This document shows positions 47,650 to 56,130 of a stretch of DNA of 64,000 bases, piece after piece (the stretch's first letter is position 1; each line of letters opens with the position of its first letter). A model generated the notes under the pieces. The model did not search any database, had not been told where the DNA came from, and worked only from the letters and a program-made list of their open reading frames with translations. Source of the stretch: Aliiroseovarius sp. (GTDB taxonomy: Bacteria > Pseudomonadota > Alphaproteobacteria > Rhodobacterales > Rhodobacteraceae). The stretch spans positions 1 through 64,000 of the forward strand of contig NZ_JASBTN010000081.1 in NCBI RefSeq assembly GCF_030148435.1, in the 5' to 3' direction. Position numbers and translations under genes: made by a program.

Positions 47650-50550
47650 ATGTGTTCCGACACCCCCGACTACAAAGATACTCTGAGCCTGCCTCAGACC
47701 GATTTTCCCATGCGCGCGGGCCTGCCCAAACGCGAGCCCGAATGGCTGGAGCGCTGGGAGAAGATCGGCGTCTATGACCGCCTGCGCGAGAAAGAGGGCC
47801 GCGCGCCCTTTACCCTGCACGACGGCCCGCCCTACGCCAACGGCCACCTGCATATCGGCCACGCGCTGAACAAGGTGCTGAAGGACATGATCGTGCGCGC
47901 GCACCAGATGATGGGCTTCGACGCGCGCTATGTGCCCGGTTGGGACTGCCACGGTCTGCCGATCGAATGGAAGATCGAGGAACAGTATCGCAAGAAGGGC
48001 CGCAACAAGGACGAGGTCAATGTCGTCGATTTCCGCCAGGAATGCCGCAAGTTCGCGGAAGGCTGGGTCGACATCCAGCGTGAGGAATTCAAGCGCCTGG
48101 GCGTGACCGGAAACTGGCCCGATCCCTACCTGACGATGGATTTCCACGCTGAACGTGTGATCGCCGAGGAATTCATGAAGTTCCTGATGAACGGCACGCT
48201 CTACCAGGGCTCCAAACCCGTGATGTGGTCGCCGGTCGAAAAGACCGCGCTGGCCGAGGCCGAGATCGAATATCACGACCACAAGAGCCACACGATCTGG
48301 GTGCCGTTTTCGTTTGCCAATGCCGGAGGCGACCTGACTGACGCCCGCGTGGTGATCTGGACCACGACCCCCTGGACCATCCCGTCGAACAAGGCGGTGG
48401 CCTTCAACAACAAGGTGGCCTACGGGCTCTACCGCGTGGAGGCGACCGAGGAGGAAAGCTGGACCAAACCGGGTGATCTGTACCTCTTCGCCGACACCCT
48501 GGCCGAGGACGCGCTGCGCAAGTCGCGCGTGACCGGGTTCACCCGGGTGCGCGACGTGGCCGCGTCCGAATTCGAAGGGCTGGTTTGCAAACACCCGTTC
48601 CACGGGCTCGACGGCGCGGACGGCTTCTGGGACTACGACGTGCCGATGATCGACGGCGACCACGTGACCGATGACGCGGGCACGGGTTTCGTGCACACCG
48701 CGCCCAGCCACGGTGCCGACGACTACGAAGCCTTTGTCGCGCGCAACTGGATCGACCGCATGACCCACAATGTGGGCGAGGAAAGCGAGTTCCTGCCCCA
48801 CGTGCCCTTCTTCGCAGGGCTTCAGGTCTTTGACCGCAAGGGCAAGGAAGGCAAGGCGAACAATGCCGTGATCGCCAAGCTGGTCGAGGCCGGCGGCATC
48901 ATCGCGCGCGGGCGGGTGACGCACAGCTACCCGCACAGCTGGCGCTCGAAGGCGCCGATCGTGTTCCGCAATACGCCACAGTGGTTTGCCAGCGTGGATC
49001 GCGAGGTCGGCGACGGTCAGGACGATCTGGGCAAGACGATCCGGGAACGGGCCCTGACCGCCATCGACCAGCAGGTCAAATGGCATCCGCAGACCGGTCG
49101 CAACCGGCTCTACAGCATGATCGAGGCACGCCCGGATTGGGTGCTGTCGCGTCAACGCGCCTGGGGCGTGCCGCTGACCTGTTTCGTGAAGAAAGGCCTG
49201 CTGCCGACGGATGAAGGCTTCCTGCTGCGCGACCCGGACGTGAACGCCCGCATCGCCGAGGCTTTCGAGGCCGAGGGCGCCGATTGCTGGTATGAGGATG
49301 GCGCCAAGGAACGCTTCCTGGGCAATGGCTACAACGCCGATGAGTGGGAACAGGTCTTTGACGTGCTGGACGTGTGGTTCGACTCAGGCTCGACCCACGC
49401 CTTCGTGCTGCGCGACCGCGCGGACGGGACCGAGGACGGCGTGGCCGATGTCTATCTGGAAGGCACCGACCAGCACCGCGGCTGGTTCCATTCGTCGCTG
49501 TTGCAGGCTTGCGGCACCAAGGGTCGCGCGCCCTACAAGAACGTGGTGACGCACGGGTTCACGCTGGACGAGAAGGGCATGAAAATGTCCAAGTCGCTCG
49601 GCAATACCGTCGCGCCGGAGCAGGTGATCAAGCAGTACGGCGCGGATATCCTGCGCCTCTGGGTGGCGCAGTCGGATTACTCGGTCGATCTGCGCATCGG
49701 GCCGGAGATCCTGAAAGGGGTGGCCGACAGCTACCGCCGGTTGCGCAACACCATGCGCTTCATGCTGGGCAACCTGGACGGGTTCGCGGATGCCGAGCGG
49801 GTCGAACCCGCCGACATGCCCGAGCTGGAGCGCTGGGTGCTGCATCGCCTGGCCGAACTGGATCACGTGGTGCGCGACGGCTATGCCAAGTTCGACTTCC
49901 AGGGCGTGTTCTCGGCCGTGTTCAACTTTGCCACCGTGGATCTGTCGAGCTTCTATTTCGACATCCGCAAGGACGCTCTGTACTGCGACGGGGCAGACAG
50001 CCTCGAGCGCCGTTCGGCCCGCACGGTGCTGGACGTGCTGTTCCACCGCCTGACCACCTGGCTGGCACCGGTTCTGTGTTTCACCATGGAAGATGTCTGG
50101 CTGGATCGCTTCCCGGGCGAGGGCAGTTCGGTGCACCTGGTCGATTTCCCGGTTACGCCTGCCGACTGGCTGGACGAGCCCCTGGCGGCCAAATGGGTGG
50201 GTATCCGCCAGGCGCGCCGCGTTGTCACCGCAGCCCTGGAAATCCAGCGCCGCGACAAGGTGATCGGCGCCTCGCTGGAGGCCGCGCCGGTCGTGCATGT
50301 GCGCGACGCCGGGGTTCTGGACGCGCTGAAATCGGTGAACTTCGCCGATGTCTCGATCACCTCGCAGGTGGTGCTGACCGGCGATCCGATGCCCGCCGAG
50401 GCCTTCCGCCTGCCCGAGGTCGAAGGCGTGGGCGTGGTGTTCGAGAAGGCCGCAGGCGACAAGTGTCAGCGCTGCTGGAAGATCCTGCCCGACGTGGGCA
50501 GCCACGATCACGCCGGCACCTGTGGCCGTTGCGACGACGCTCTGGGCTGA
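47650..50550 (+). CDS. ileS: Isoleucine--tRNA ligase
   Basis: FTLHDGPPYANGHLHIGHALNKVLKDMIVR...PGWDCHGLPIEWKIEEQ...KMSKSLGNTVAPEQVI...CQRCWKILPDVGSH. Confidence 0.97.
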   Translation: MCSDTPDYKDTLSLPQTDFPMRAGLPKREPEWLERWEKIGVYDRLREKEGRAPFTLHDGPPYANGHLHIGHALNKVLKDMIVRAHQMMGFDARYVPGWDCHGLPIEWKIEEQYRKKGRNKDEVNVVDFRQECRKFAEGWVDIQREEFKRLGVTGNWPDPYLTMDFHAERVIAEEFMKFLMNGTLYQGSKPVMWSPVEKTALAEAEIEYHDHKSHTIWVPFSFANAGGDLTDARVVIWTTTPWTIPSNKAVAFNNKVAYGLYRVEATEEESWTKPGDLYLFADTLAEDALRKSRVTGFTRVRDVAASEFEGLVCKHPFHGLDGADGFWDYDVPMIDGDHVTDDAGTGFVHTAPSHGADDYEAFVARNWIDRMTHNVGEESEFLPHVPFFAGLQVFDRKGKEGKANNAVIAKLVEAGGIIARGRVTHSYPHSWRSKAPIVFRNTPQWFASVDREVGDGQDDLGKTIRERALTAIDQQVKWHPQTGRNRLYSMIEARPDWVLSRQRAWGVPLTCFVKKGLLPTDEGFLLRDPDVNARIAEAFEAEGADCWYEDGAKERFLGNGYNADEWEQVFDVLDVWFDSGSTHAFVLRDRADGTEDGVADVYLEGTDQHRGWFHSSLLQACGTKGRAPYKNVVTHGFTLDEKGMKMSKSLGNTVAPEQVIKQYGADILRLWVAQSDYSVDLRIGPEILKGVADSYRRLRNTMRFMLGNLDGFADAERVEPADMPELERWVLHRLAELDHVVRDGYAKFDFQGVFSAVFNFATVDLSSFYFDIRKDALYCDGADSLERRSARTVLDVLFHRLTTWLAPVLCFTMEDVWLDRFPGEGSSVHLVDFPVTPADWLDEPLAAKWVGIRQARRVVTAALEIQRRDKVIGASLEAAPVVHVRDAGVLDALKSVNFADVSITSQVVLTGDPMPAEAFRLPEVEGVGVVFEKAAGDKCQRCWKILPDVGSHDHAGTCGRCDDALG

Positions 50551-50575
50551 TCTGCCCGAAAGCGCGGGAAATGGA

Positions 50576-50610
50576 ACGCCCCGGTGGTTTGCACCGGGGC
50601 GTTTCGTGTT
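50576..50610 (+). terminator. Terminator after ileS
   Basis: acgccccggtg-gtttg-caccggggcgt, perfect 11-bp stem then ttcgtgttt. Confidence 0.75.
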
Positions 50611-50622
50611 TAGGCTCGCCCC

Positions 50623-51081
50623 ATGATAGTTGCGGTTCTGGATACGCCCGTGGGGCGGCTGGGCGTGCGGGAGGACGCAGGTGCGATCACCCGTCTGACC
50701 TGGGACATGGAGGCGGAGGGAGAGGTGACACCCCTGCTTTCCGAGGCACTGTCCCAGCTCGCGGCTTATTTCGACGGGCGGCTCCGGGATTTCGACCTGC
50801 CCCTGCGGGTCGGCGGGTCCGATTTTCAGCGCGCGGTCTGTGCGGCCATGTCCGCCATCCCCCTTGGCGAGACACGGACCTATGGTGAAATCGCCAGGGC
50901 GGTAGGCCGACCGGCCCAGGCGGTGGGGTCGGCTTGCGGAGGCAATCCGATCCCGATCATAATTCCCTGTCACCGGGTCCTGGGCGCGGGGGGCAAGATG
51001 GTTGGATTCTCGGGCGCCGGCGGTGTTGAAACCAAGGTATGGCTCTTGCGCCACGAAGGCGCGGCAGGGTTGTTGATATGA
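50623..51081 (+). CDS. ogt: Methylated-DNA--protein-cysteine methyltransferase
   Basis: ETRTYGEIARAVGRPAQAVGSACGGNPIPIIIPCHRVLGAGGKMVGFSGAGGVETKVWLL. Confidence 0.95.
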   Translation: MIVAVLDTPVGRLGVREDAGAITRLTWDMEAEGEVTPLLSEALSQLAAYFDGRLRDFDLPLRVGGSDFQRAVCAAMSAIPLGETRTYGEIARAVGRPAQAVGSACGGNPIPIIIPCHRVLGAGGKMVGFSGAGGVETKVWLLRHEGAAGLLI

Positions 51082-51914
51082 GCTTGATCACCTTGCTGGC
51101 CGTGCTGGGGGCGGCCCTTCTGCATGCCAGTTGGAACGCGCTGATCAAGACCGGGGGCGACAAGCAGATTGCGATGCTGATGCTGACCCTGGGCCACGCC
51201 GCGATCGGCGCAATGGTCGTACTGTTTCGCCCCTTTCCCGCGACCGAGGTCTGGCCCTGGCTGATCGCCTCGGGGGCCATTCACACGGCCTATCAGCTGT
51301 TCCTGGCCTATGCGTATGAACACGGCGATCTCAGCCGGGTCTATCCGATTGCGCGCGGGGGCGCCCCGCTGATCGTGGCGCTGGTCGGGGCAGTGGTCCT
51401 GGCCGATGTGATCGCTGCAATGGAATACCTTGGGGTATTGGTGCTGGGATTGGGTATCCTGCTGATGGCGCGGGGGGTGTTTCAAGATGGTGAAAGCCGG
51501 CGATTGTTGCCCTTCGCGCTGGGCTCGGCGGTGGCCACGGCGGGATACTCTCTGGTCGACGGGATGGGCGCGCGACTGTCCGGTGACGCGGTGGGGTTCG
51601 TGGCCTGGCTGCTGATCATGTCGGCCCTGTTCTATACCCCCGTGGTGCTGGTGCAGAAGGGGACGAAGGTGCTGCGCGCCCCGGCGAAGTCCTGGGCTTT
51701 CGGAGCCGTTGCCTCGGCGGCGTCCTATCTGGCCTATGCGGTGGTGGTCTGGGCGATGACACAGGCGCCGATCGCCCTGGTCACGGCCCTGCGCGAGACC
51801 TCGATCCTGTTCGCGGTGCTGATCGGGCGCCTGTTCTTTGGCGAGCCTTTGCAGAATGGCAAGCTGCTGGCGGTGGGGCTGATCGTCACCGGTGTCGTTC
51901 TGACCCGCCTGTAG
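51078..51914 (+). CDS. EamA/DMT family transporter
   Basis: ATGA overlap with ogt; AALLHASWNALIKTGGDKQIAMLM... 10 TM-like segments. Confidence 0.88.
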   Translation: MSLITLLAVLGAALLHASWNALIKTGGDKQIAMLMLTLGHAAIGAMVVLFRPFPATEVWPWLIASGAIHTAYQLFLAYAYEHGDLSRVYPIARGGAPLIVALVGAVVLADVIAAMEYLGVLVLGLGILLMARGVFQDGESRRLLPFALGSAVATAGYSLVDGMGARLSGDAVGFVAWLLIMSALFYTPVVLVQKGTKVLRAPAKSWAFGAVASAASYLAYAVVVWAMTQAPIALVTALRETSILFAVLIGRLFFGEPLQNGKLLAVGLIVTGVVLTRL

Positions 51915-51922
51915 GCGGGGCG

Positions 51923-52621
51923 TCACTCTTGTGAGCGGGCCGGGACGATCTGCTGCGCAATGCCTGCCAGAAGCAAGTAGACCGAGGTTGCCGTCAGCCC
52001 CCAAAGCGCCCAGCTTTCCGGGTGGAATTCGACCCAGGCCGCCCAGCCGGCGAAGCTGGTCCAGGCAAGTGCCACGGGCAGCGAGACCGCGCGCCAGCGC
52101 TCGGTGCGCACCGGGTGGATGAACTTCAGTGGCGTGAACATGGCCACGGCCAGGGCCACGACGATTCCCAGCATCAACCAGAAATTGGGTTCGGTGGCAA
52201 ACAGCACGATGATCACCATGTTCCAGCAGCCTGGAAAGCCGGAAAATGAATTGTCCTTTGTTTTCATCCGTGTGTCGGCGAAGTAGATGACACTTGCATA
52301 GGTGATGACGATGATCGCCACCCAACCCGTCCAGCCGGGCAGAAGTCCCGACTTGAACAGGGCATAGGCCGGAATGAATACATATGTCAGGTAGTCGATG
52401 ATCAGGTCCATCAGGACGCCATCGAATTGCGCGGCGTTGGTCTTGACGTGATAGCGGCGTGCCAGCGGCCCGTCGATTCCGTCGACAACGAAGGCGACGA
52501 CCAGCCAGACGAACATGAGCCCCCATTTCTCTTCCACTGCGGCGAGCGTGGCCAGCATGGCAAAAACGGCGCCGGTCGCGGTGAAGAGATGGACGGCCAA
52601 AGCTTTCGTCTGAATGTTCAT
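51923..52621 (-). CDS. pcs: Phosphatidylcholine synthase (CDP-alcohol phosphatidyltransferase family)
   Basis: FVVDGIDGPLARRYHVKTNAAQFDGVLMDLIIDYLTYVFIPAYAL, CDP-alcohol phosphotransferase motif. Confidence 0.88.
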   Translation of the reverse strand: MNIQTKALAVHLFTATGAVFAMLATLAAVEEKWGLMFVWLVVAFVVDGIDGPLARRYHVKTNAAQFDGVLMDLIIDYLTYVFIPAYALFKSGLLPGWTGWVAIIVITYASVIYFADTRMKTKDNSFSGFPGCWNMVIIVLFATEPNFWLMLGIVVALAVAMFTPLKFIHPVRTERWRAVSLPVALAWTSFAGWAAWVEFHPESWALWGLTATSVYLLLAGIAQQIVPARSQE

Positions 52622-52723
52622 CCCGGCTTTCTGCCGTAAATCCGGTCCGGGGGAAAGCGAAAACCCGGAGGCGGCCACGCGCCGGGATCACATGCGGTCC
52701 GCGAGGACCGAAGCTCCAGCCGG

Positions 52724-53668
52724 TCAGTCTGCCCGGGACTTCGTCCTGGCGCGGGGATGGGCGGCGTCGTAAATGTCCATCAGGCGGGCGGCATCCACGG
52801 CGGTATAGGCCTGTGTGGTCGACAGGCTGGCATGCCCCAACAGCTCCTGAATCGCGCGCAGGTCGCCACCGGCGTTCAGCAGGTGGGTGGCGAAACTGTG
52901 GCGCATCGCGTGCGGTGTCGCCGAGGCAGGCAGGCCCAGTTGCAACCGGCTTGCTTCGACCGCCTTCTGCACCTGTCGCGCGCCCAGCGCACCGCCGCGC
53001 ACACCCCGAAACAGCGCCACGTCGGCCTCCATCGGGTGGGGGCAGAGCGAGACATAGGCCTCGACCGCTTCACGCGCGACAGGCAGGACCGGAACCATCC
53101 GCACCTTGCCCCCTTTGCCGGTAATGCGCAGGACCTCGGGCAGGGGCATGTCTGCGCCGGTCAGACCCAGCGCTTCCGAGACCCGCAGCCCGCAGCCGTA
53201 CATCAGAGTTACCACCGCCATGTCGCGCGCGCCGACCCAATCCTGGCGCGCCTGCACGCCGGTGGTCTCGATCACGCGCATGGCGGCATCGGCGGCCAAC
53301 GGACGGGGCAGCTTGTTGGTGAATTTCGGGGCGCGGGTGGACAGGACGGCGGTGGCGTCGAAATCATCGTGGTCCGACAGCCAGCGGTAGAAGTTCTTCA
53401 CCGCCGAGAGCTTGCGCGCCAGGGTGCGGGCCGAGCTTCCCGCCGCACGTTCATGGGCCATCCAGGCGCGCATATCCCTCAGAACAACGCCAGCCAGCGC
53501 CCCGCGCCCCTGGGGACCGCCCAGGTGCTCCCCCAGGAAGGTCAGAAAGCCAACCAGATCGGTCTGATAGGCCTTGAGCGTATTCTCGGCGGCGTTGTCC
53601 AGCGCGCGCATATGGTCGATCCACGCGGAAAGGGCCGCGCGGGCCCCGTCCGAGATCGCCAGGCTCAC
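52724..53668 (-). CDS. xerC: Tyrosine recombinase XerC
   Basis: Phage-integrase fold; LMYGCGLRVSEALGL...PHAMRHSFATHLLNAGGDLRAIQELLGHASLSTTQAYTAVD. Confidence 0.94.
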   Translation of the reverse strand: MSLAISDGARAALSAWIDHMRALDNAAENTLKAYQTDLVGFLTFLGEHLGGPQGRGALAGVVLRDMRAWMAHERAAGSSARTLARKLSAVKNFYRWLSDHDDFDATAVLSTRAPKFTNKLPRPLAADAAMRVIETTGVQARQDWVGARDMAVVTLMYGCGLRVSEALGLTGADMPLPEVLRITGKGGKVRMVPVLPVAREAVEAYVSLCPHPMEADVALFRGVRGGALGARQVQKAVEASRLQLGLPASATPHAMRHSFATHLLNAGGDLRAIQELLGHASLSTTQAYTAVDAARLMDIYDAAHPRARTKSRAD

Positions 53669-54369
53669 GACAGCCAGCGGCGCATCGCGCGTTCGAATAC
53701 GCCGCCGAAAAAGGCCAGAAGGTCGGTGCCCTGGCCCGGTTTGAATTGATGCGGATCCTCGGCGCCCATGACCAGCATGCCGGGCAGGCGGCCGTCGCCC
53801 AGATCAAGGCGCAGGCAGGCTTCGGAGCGGACCCAGAACGGGGTTTCGCCATAGATGCGCCGCTCGGGTTCCTGCACCTGGCGCAGAGTGACCGGACGGG
53901 CAAAATCACGGCTCTGGGTAAGGTATTCGTCGATGAAACCGGGTTCGGCGGTCGCCAGCACCGCGCCCAGGTTGCGCACCGCCGGGTTGTTTTCGGTCTG
54001 CACGGTTTCCAGCACCAGCCGCACGCAATCGACGCGCAGGATCTCGGCCACTTCGCCGTCCAGGTCCTTGAGGAAGTCAGCGAAATCCGCCGGGTCCATC
54101 ATGCGCAGGATCGCCTTGTGGATCAGATTCATCCCGGCGAGGTTTTCATAGGCTGCGGCGATGACGCTGCGGTGGGTTTCTTCAAGCCGGTCGAGCCGCG
54201 CCTCGAGCCGCTCCATCGCCAGTCCCCGCATGTCCACGATATTGGTACCCATGGATTTGTCATTGGCGGTGATCAGGGCGTGCATCAGCTCCTGATCGTC
54301 GAGGATCAGTTCCGGCTGGGTCTTGATCTTGTCACGCAGATCGCTGCCGATCGGGGCGGGAATGCTCAT
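53665..54369 (-). CDS. DUF484 family protein
   Basis: Overlaps xerC; GAF-like fold with IYGETPFWVRSEACLRLDLGDGRLPGMLVMGAEDPHQFKPGQGTDLLAFFGGVFERAM. Confidence 0.88.
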   Translation of the reverse strand: MSIPAPIGSDLRDKIKTQPELILDDQELMHALITANDKSMGTNIVDMRGLAMERLEARLDRLEETHRSVIAAAYENLAGMNLIHKAILRMMDPADFADFLKDLDGEVAEILRVDCVRLVLETVQTENNPAVRNLGAVLATAEPGFIDEYLTQSRDFARPVTLRQVQEPERRIYGETPFWVRSEACLRLDLGDGRLPGMLVMGAEDPHQFKPGQGTDLLAFFGGVFERAMRRWLS

Positions 54370-54655
54370 GTCTGCCTCGGATGTTTTTTGTTTGTTGTCG
54401 GACAGTATAGCGGGGGTCGAGCGGGAATTCAGCAGCTTTTTGGCAACAGACGAGGGGGAAACCGCTCGTCAGGCGCATGCGATGGCGCCGATCCACGCCC
54501 CGCCGGGCTCACGGCCAAAGGAAAGCCCCCACGCCGGATCGTGGCTCACTCCGGAATATGGGACATAGGATGGCCCTGCCGATTTTTTCCGCGGGGCCTC
54601 TTGATTGATTTGGGCAAAAAAGTGGTGGCCGCCCCTGAAAGAGCTTGGCGGTTTC

Positions 54656-55093
54656 TCATGTCTTTGGATCCACTCCATCCATCTCAAACAGGCTTTCGAT
54701 GATTGGGCAATCAGGCACGTCGCCCTTGGCGCACTCGGAAGCCATATCCTGAAGCGCGCGTTCAAGAACCTGAAGGTGAGTAATCTTGGCGCGCACTGTG
54801 CCCAAATGCTGCATCGTCAGGCGATGGACATCGCCGCAGCACACATCCTTCTGATCGACCATGCTGAGCAATGCCCTGATTTCGTGAATGCTGAATCCCA
54901 GATCACGGCTGTGCCGGATGAAAGATAGTCGCTTGAGATGGTCTTGTGAGTATTGACGATTGCCGCCCGAAGTGCGCCCGGGGTCCGGCATCAAGCCGAT
55001 TTTCTCATAATATCTGATGGTTTCGATAATGACCCCGGTTTCCCGCGACATTGCTCCGATGCCATAGGCTCGCGTGTTCGTGATCCCGGTCAT
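54656..55093 (-). CDS. merR: MerR-type mercury-responsive regulator
   Basis: ETIRYYEKIGLMPDPGRTSGGNRQYSQDHLKRLSFIRHSRDLGFSIHEIRALLS; metal-binding Cys set (DVCCGDVH, ECAKGDVPDCPII). Confidence 0.87.
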   Translation of the reverse strand: MTGITNTRAYGIGAMSRETGVIIETIRYYEKIGLMPDPGRTSGGNRQYSQDHLKRLSFIRHSRDLGFSIHEIRALLSMVDQKDVCCGDVHRLTMQHLGTVRAKITHLQVLERALQDMASECAKGDVPDCPIIESLFEMDGVDPKT

Positions 55094-55105
55094 GCCAAAT
55101 CTTCC

Positions 55106-55138
55106 TTGCATCTGTAGCCACTACAGATCCCAGATTAT
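55106..55138 (+). promoter_or_regulatory. MerR-type operator/promoter between merR and merT
   Basis: ttgcat, then perfect palindrome atctgtag-cca-ctacagat, then cagattat as an extended-spacer -10 region. Confidence 0.7.
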
Positions 55139-55168
55139 CAATCATCAGACAACGAAACGAGGGTTTTC

Positions 55169-55564
55169 ATGGCCGAGACCGTTGAACATGTTGCGAGCGA
55201 TGACCGCAAAACCGCCGGGTTGATGGCCCTGGGCGGTGTCCTTGGCGCGATCGGAGCATCTACTTGCTGCATCGTGCCGCTGATCCTGTTCAGCCTCGGT
55301 GTGTCTGGTGCCTGGGTTGGCAACCTGACGGCCATGGAACCCTACAAGCCGATCTTCATCATCTTCACGCTCGGATTTCTCGGCTATGGCTACTGGATGG
55401 TCTATCGCAAACCAAAGGCCTGCGCCGAAGGCGAGGCTTGCGCGCGCGCCCTTCCCAACCGGCTGGTGAAGTCCGCTCTTTGGGTTTCGACCGTCCTGAT
55501 CCTCATCGCACTCTTCTGGAACTGGATCGCCCCTGTTGTGGCCCCGATCCTGCTTGGACTTTGA
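55169..55564 (+). CDS. merT: Mercuric transport protein MerT
   Basis: GGVLGAIGASTCCIVPLILFSLGVSGAWVGNLTAMEPYKPIFIIFTLGFLGYGYW. Confidence 0.92.
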   Translation: MAETVEHVASDDRKTAGLMALGGVLGAIGASTCCIVPLILFSLGVSGAWVGNLTAMEPYKPIFIIFTLGFLGYGYWMVYRKPKACAEGEACARALPNRLVKSALWVSTVLILIALFWNWIAPVVAPILLGL

Positions 55565-55574
55565 AAGGAATGAC

Positions 55575-55871
55575 ATGCAACTGAAACCCCTTCTTGTTGG
55601 CGTGATGCTGGCCGCTTTTTCGCCACCCGCATTTGCCGCCGAGCAAACGGCCACTTTTTCAGTGCCGGGAATGAACTGCGCCAGTTGCCCCTTCATCGTG
55701 CAATCGGCCATGTCCGCTGTTGAGGGTGTGCAATCGGTTGAGACAAGTCTTGAGGACCGCACCGCTCGTGTTGTTTTTGACGACGCGCTGACTGCGGCCG
55801 ATGCAATTGCCCTTGCTTCAACCAATGCCGGATATGCGGCTGAGTTGATCGAAAACGGCGGCGACTCCTGA
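55575..55871 (+). CDS. merP: Periplasmic mercury-binding protein MerP
   Basis: Signal peptide plus HMA motif FSVPGMNCASCPFIVQSAMSAVEGV. Confidence 0.92.
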   Translation: MQLKPLLVGVMLAAFSPPAFAAEQTATFSVPGMNCASCPFIVQSAMSAVEGVQSVETSLEDRTARVVFDDALTAADAIALASTNAGYAAELIENGGDS

Positions 55872-55880
55872 GAGCTGGCC

Positions 55881-56126
55881 TTGTCGCGCAGATCCTCCAG
55901 CAAACTGCTGACCACCGGCATCGTCGGCACGGTGGTTGCCGCTGTTTGCTGTTTCACTCCTGTGTTGGGCGTGTTGCTGGGCGCGGTTGGGCTGTCCGCA
56001 TTGTTGGGATTTCTGGATTTTGTCCTGATCCCGGCGCTTCTTGCCTTCTTCGGCATCACGATCTTCGCCCTGGTTCGCCGACCAAATATCAGTTCCCCAC
56101 CAAAAAGCGGCTCCAAAGAAAGCTGA
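55881..56126 (+). CDS. merF: Mercury transporter MerF
   Basis: GIVGTVVAAVCCFTPVLGVLLGAVGLSALLGFLDFVLIPALLAFFGITIFAL; TTG start. Confidence 0.88.
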   Translation: MSRRSSSKLLTTGIVGTVVAAVCCFTPVLGVLLGAVGLSALLGFLDFVLIPALLAFFGITIFALVRRPNISSPPKSGSKES

Positions 56127-56130
56127 CCTC

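Noticed and set aside
47620-49155. 511-aa minus-strand ORF opposite ileS
   Set aside because: Antisense to a certain ileS; no recognisable family.
52724-53668. xerC as an integrase marking a mobile island
   Set aside because: Sequence and pairing with DUF484 match housekeeping XerC; the mer island is nearby but this gene pair looks ancestral.
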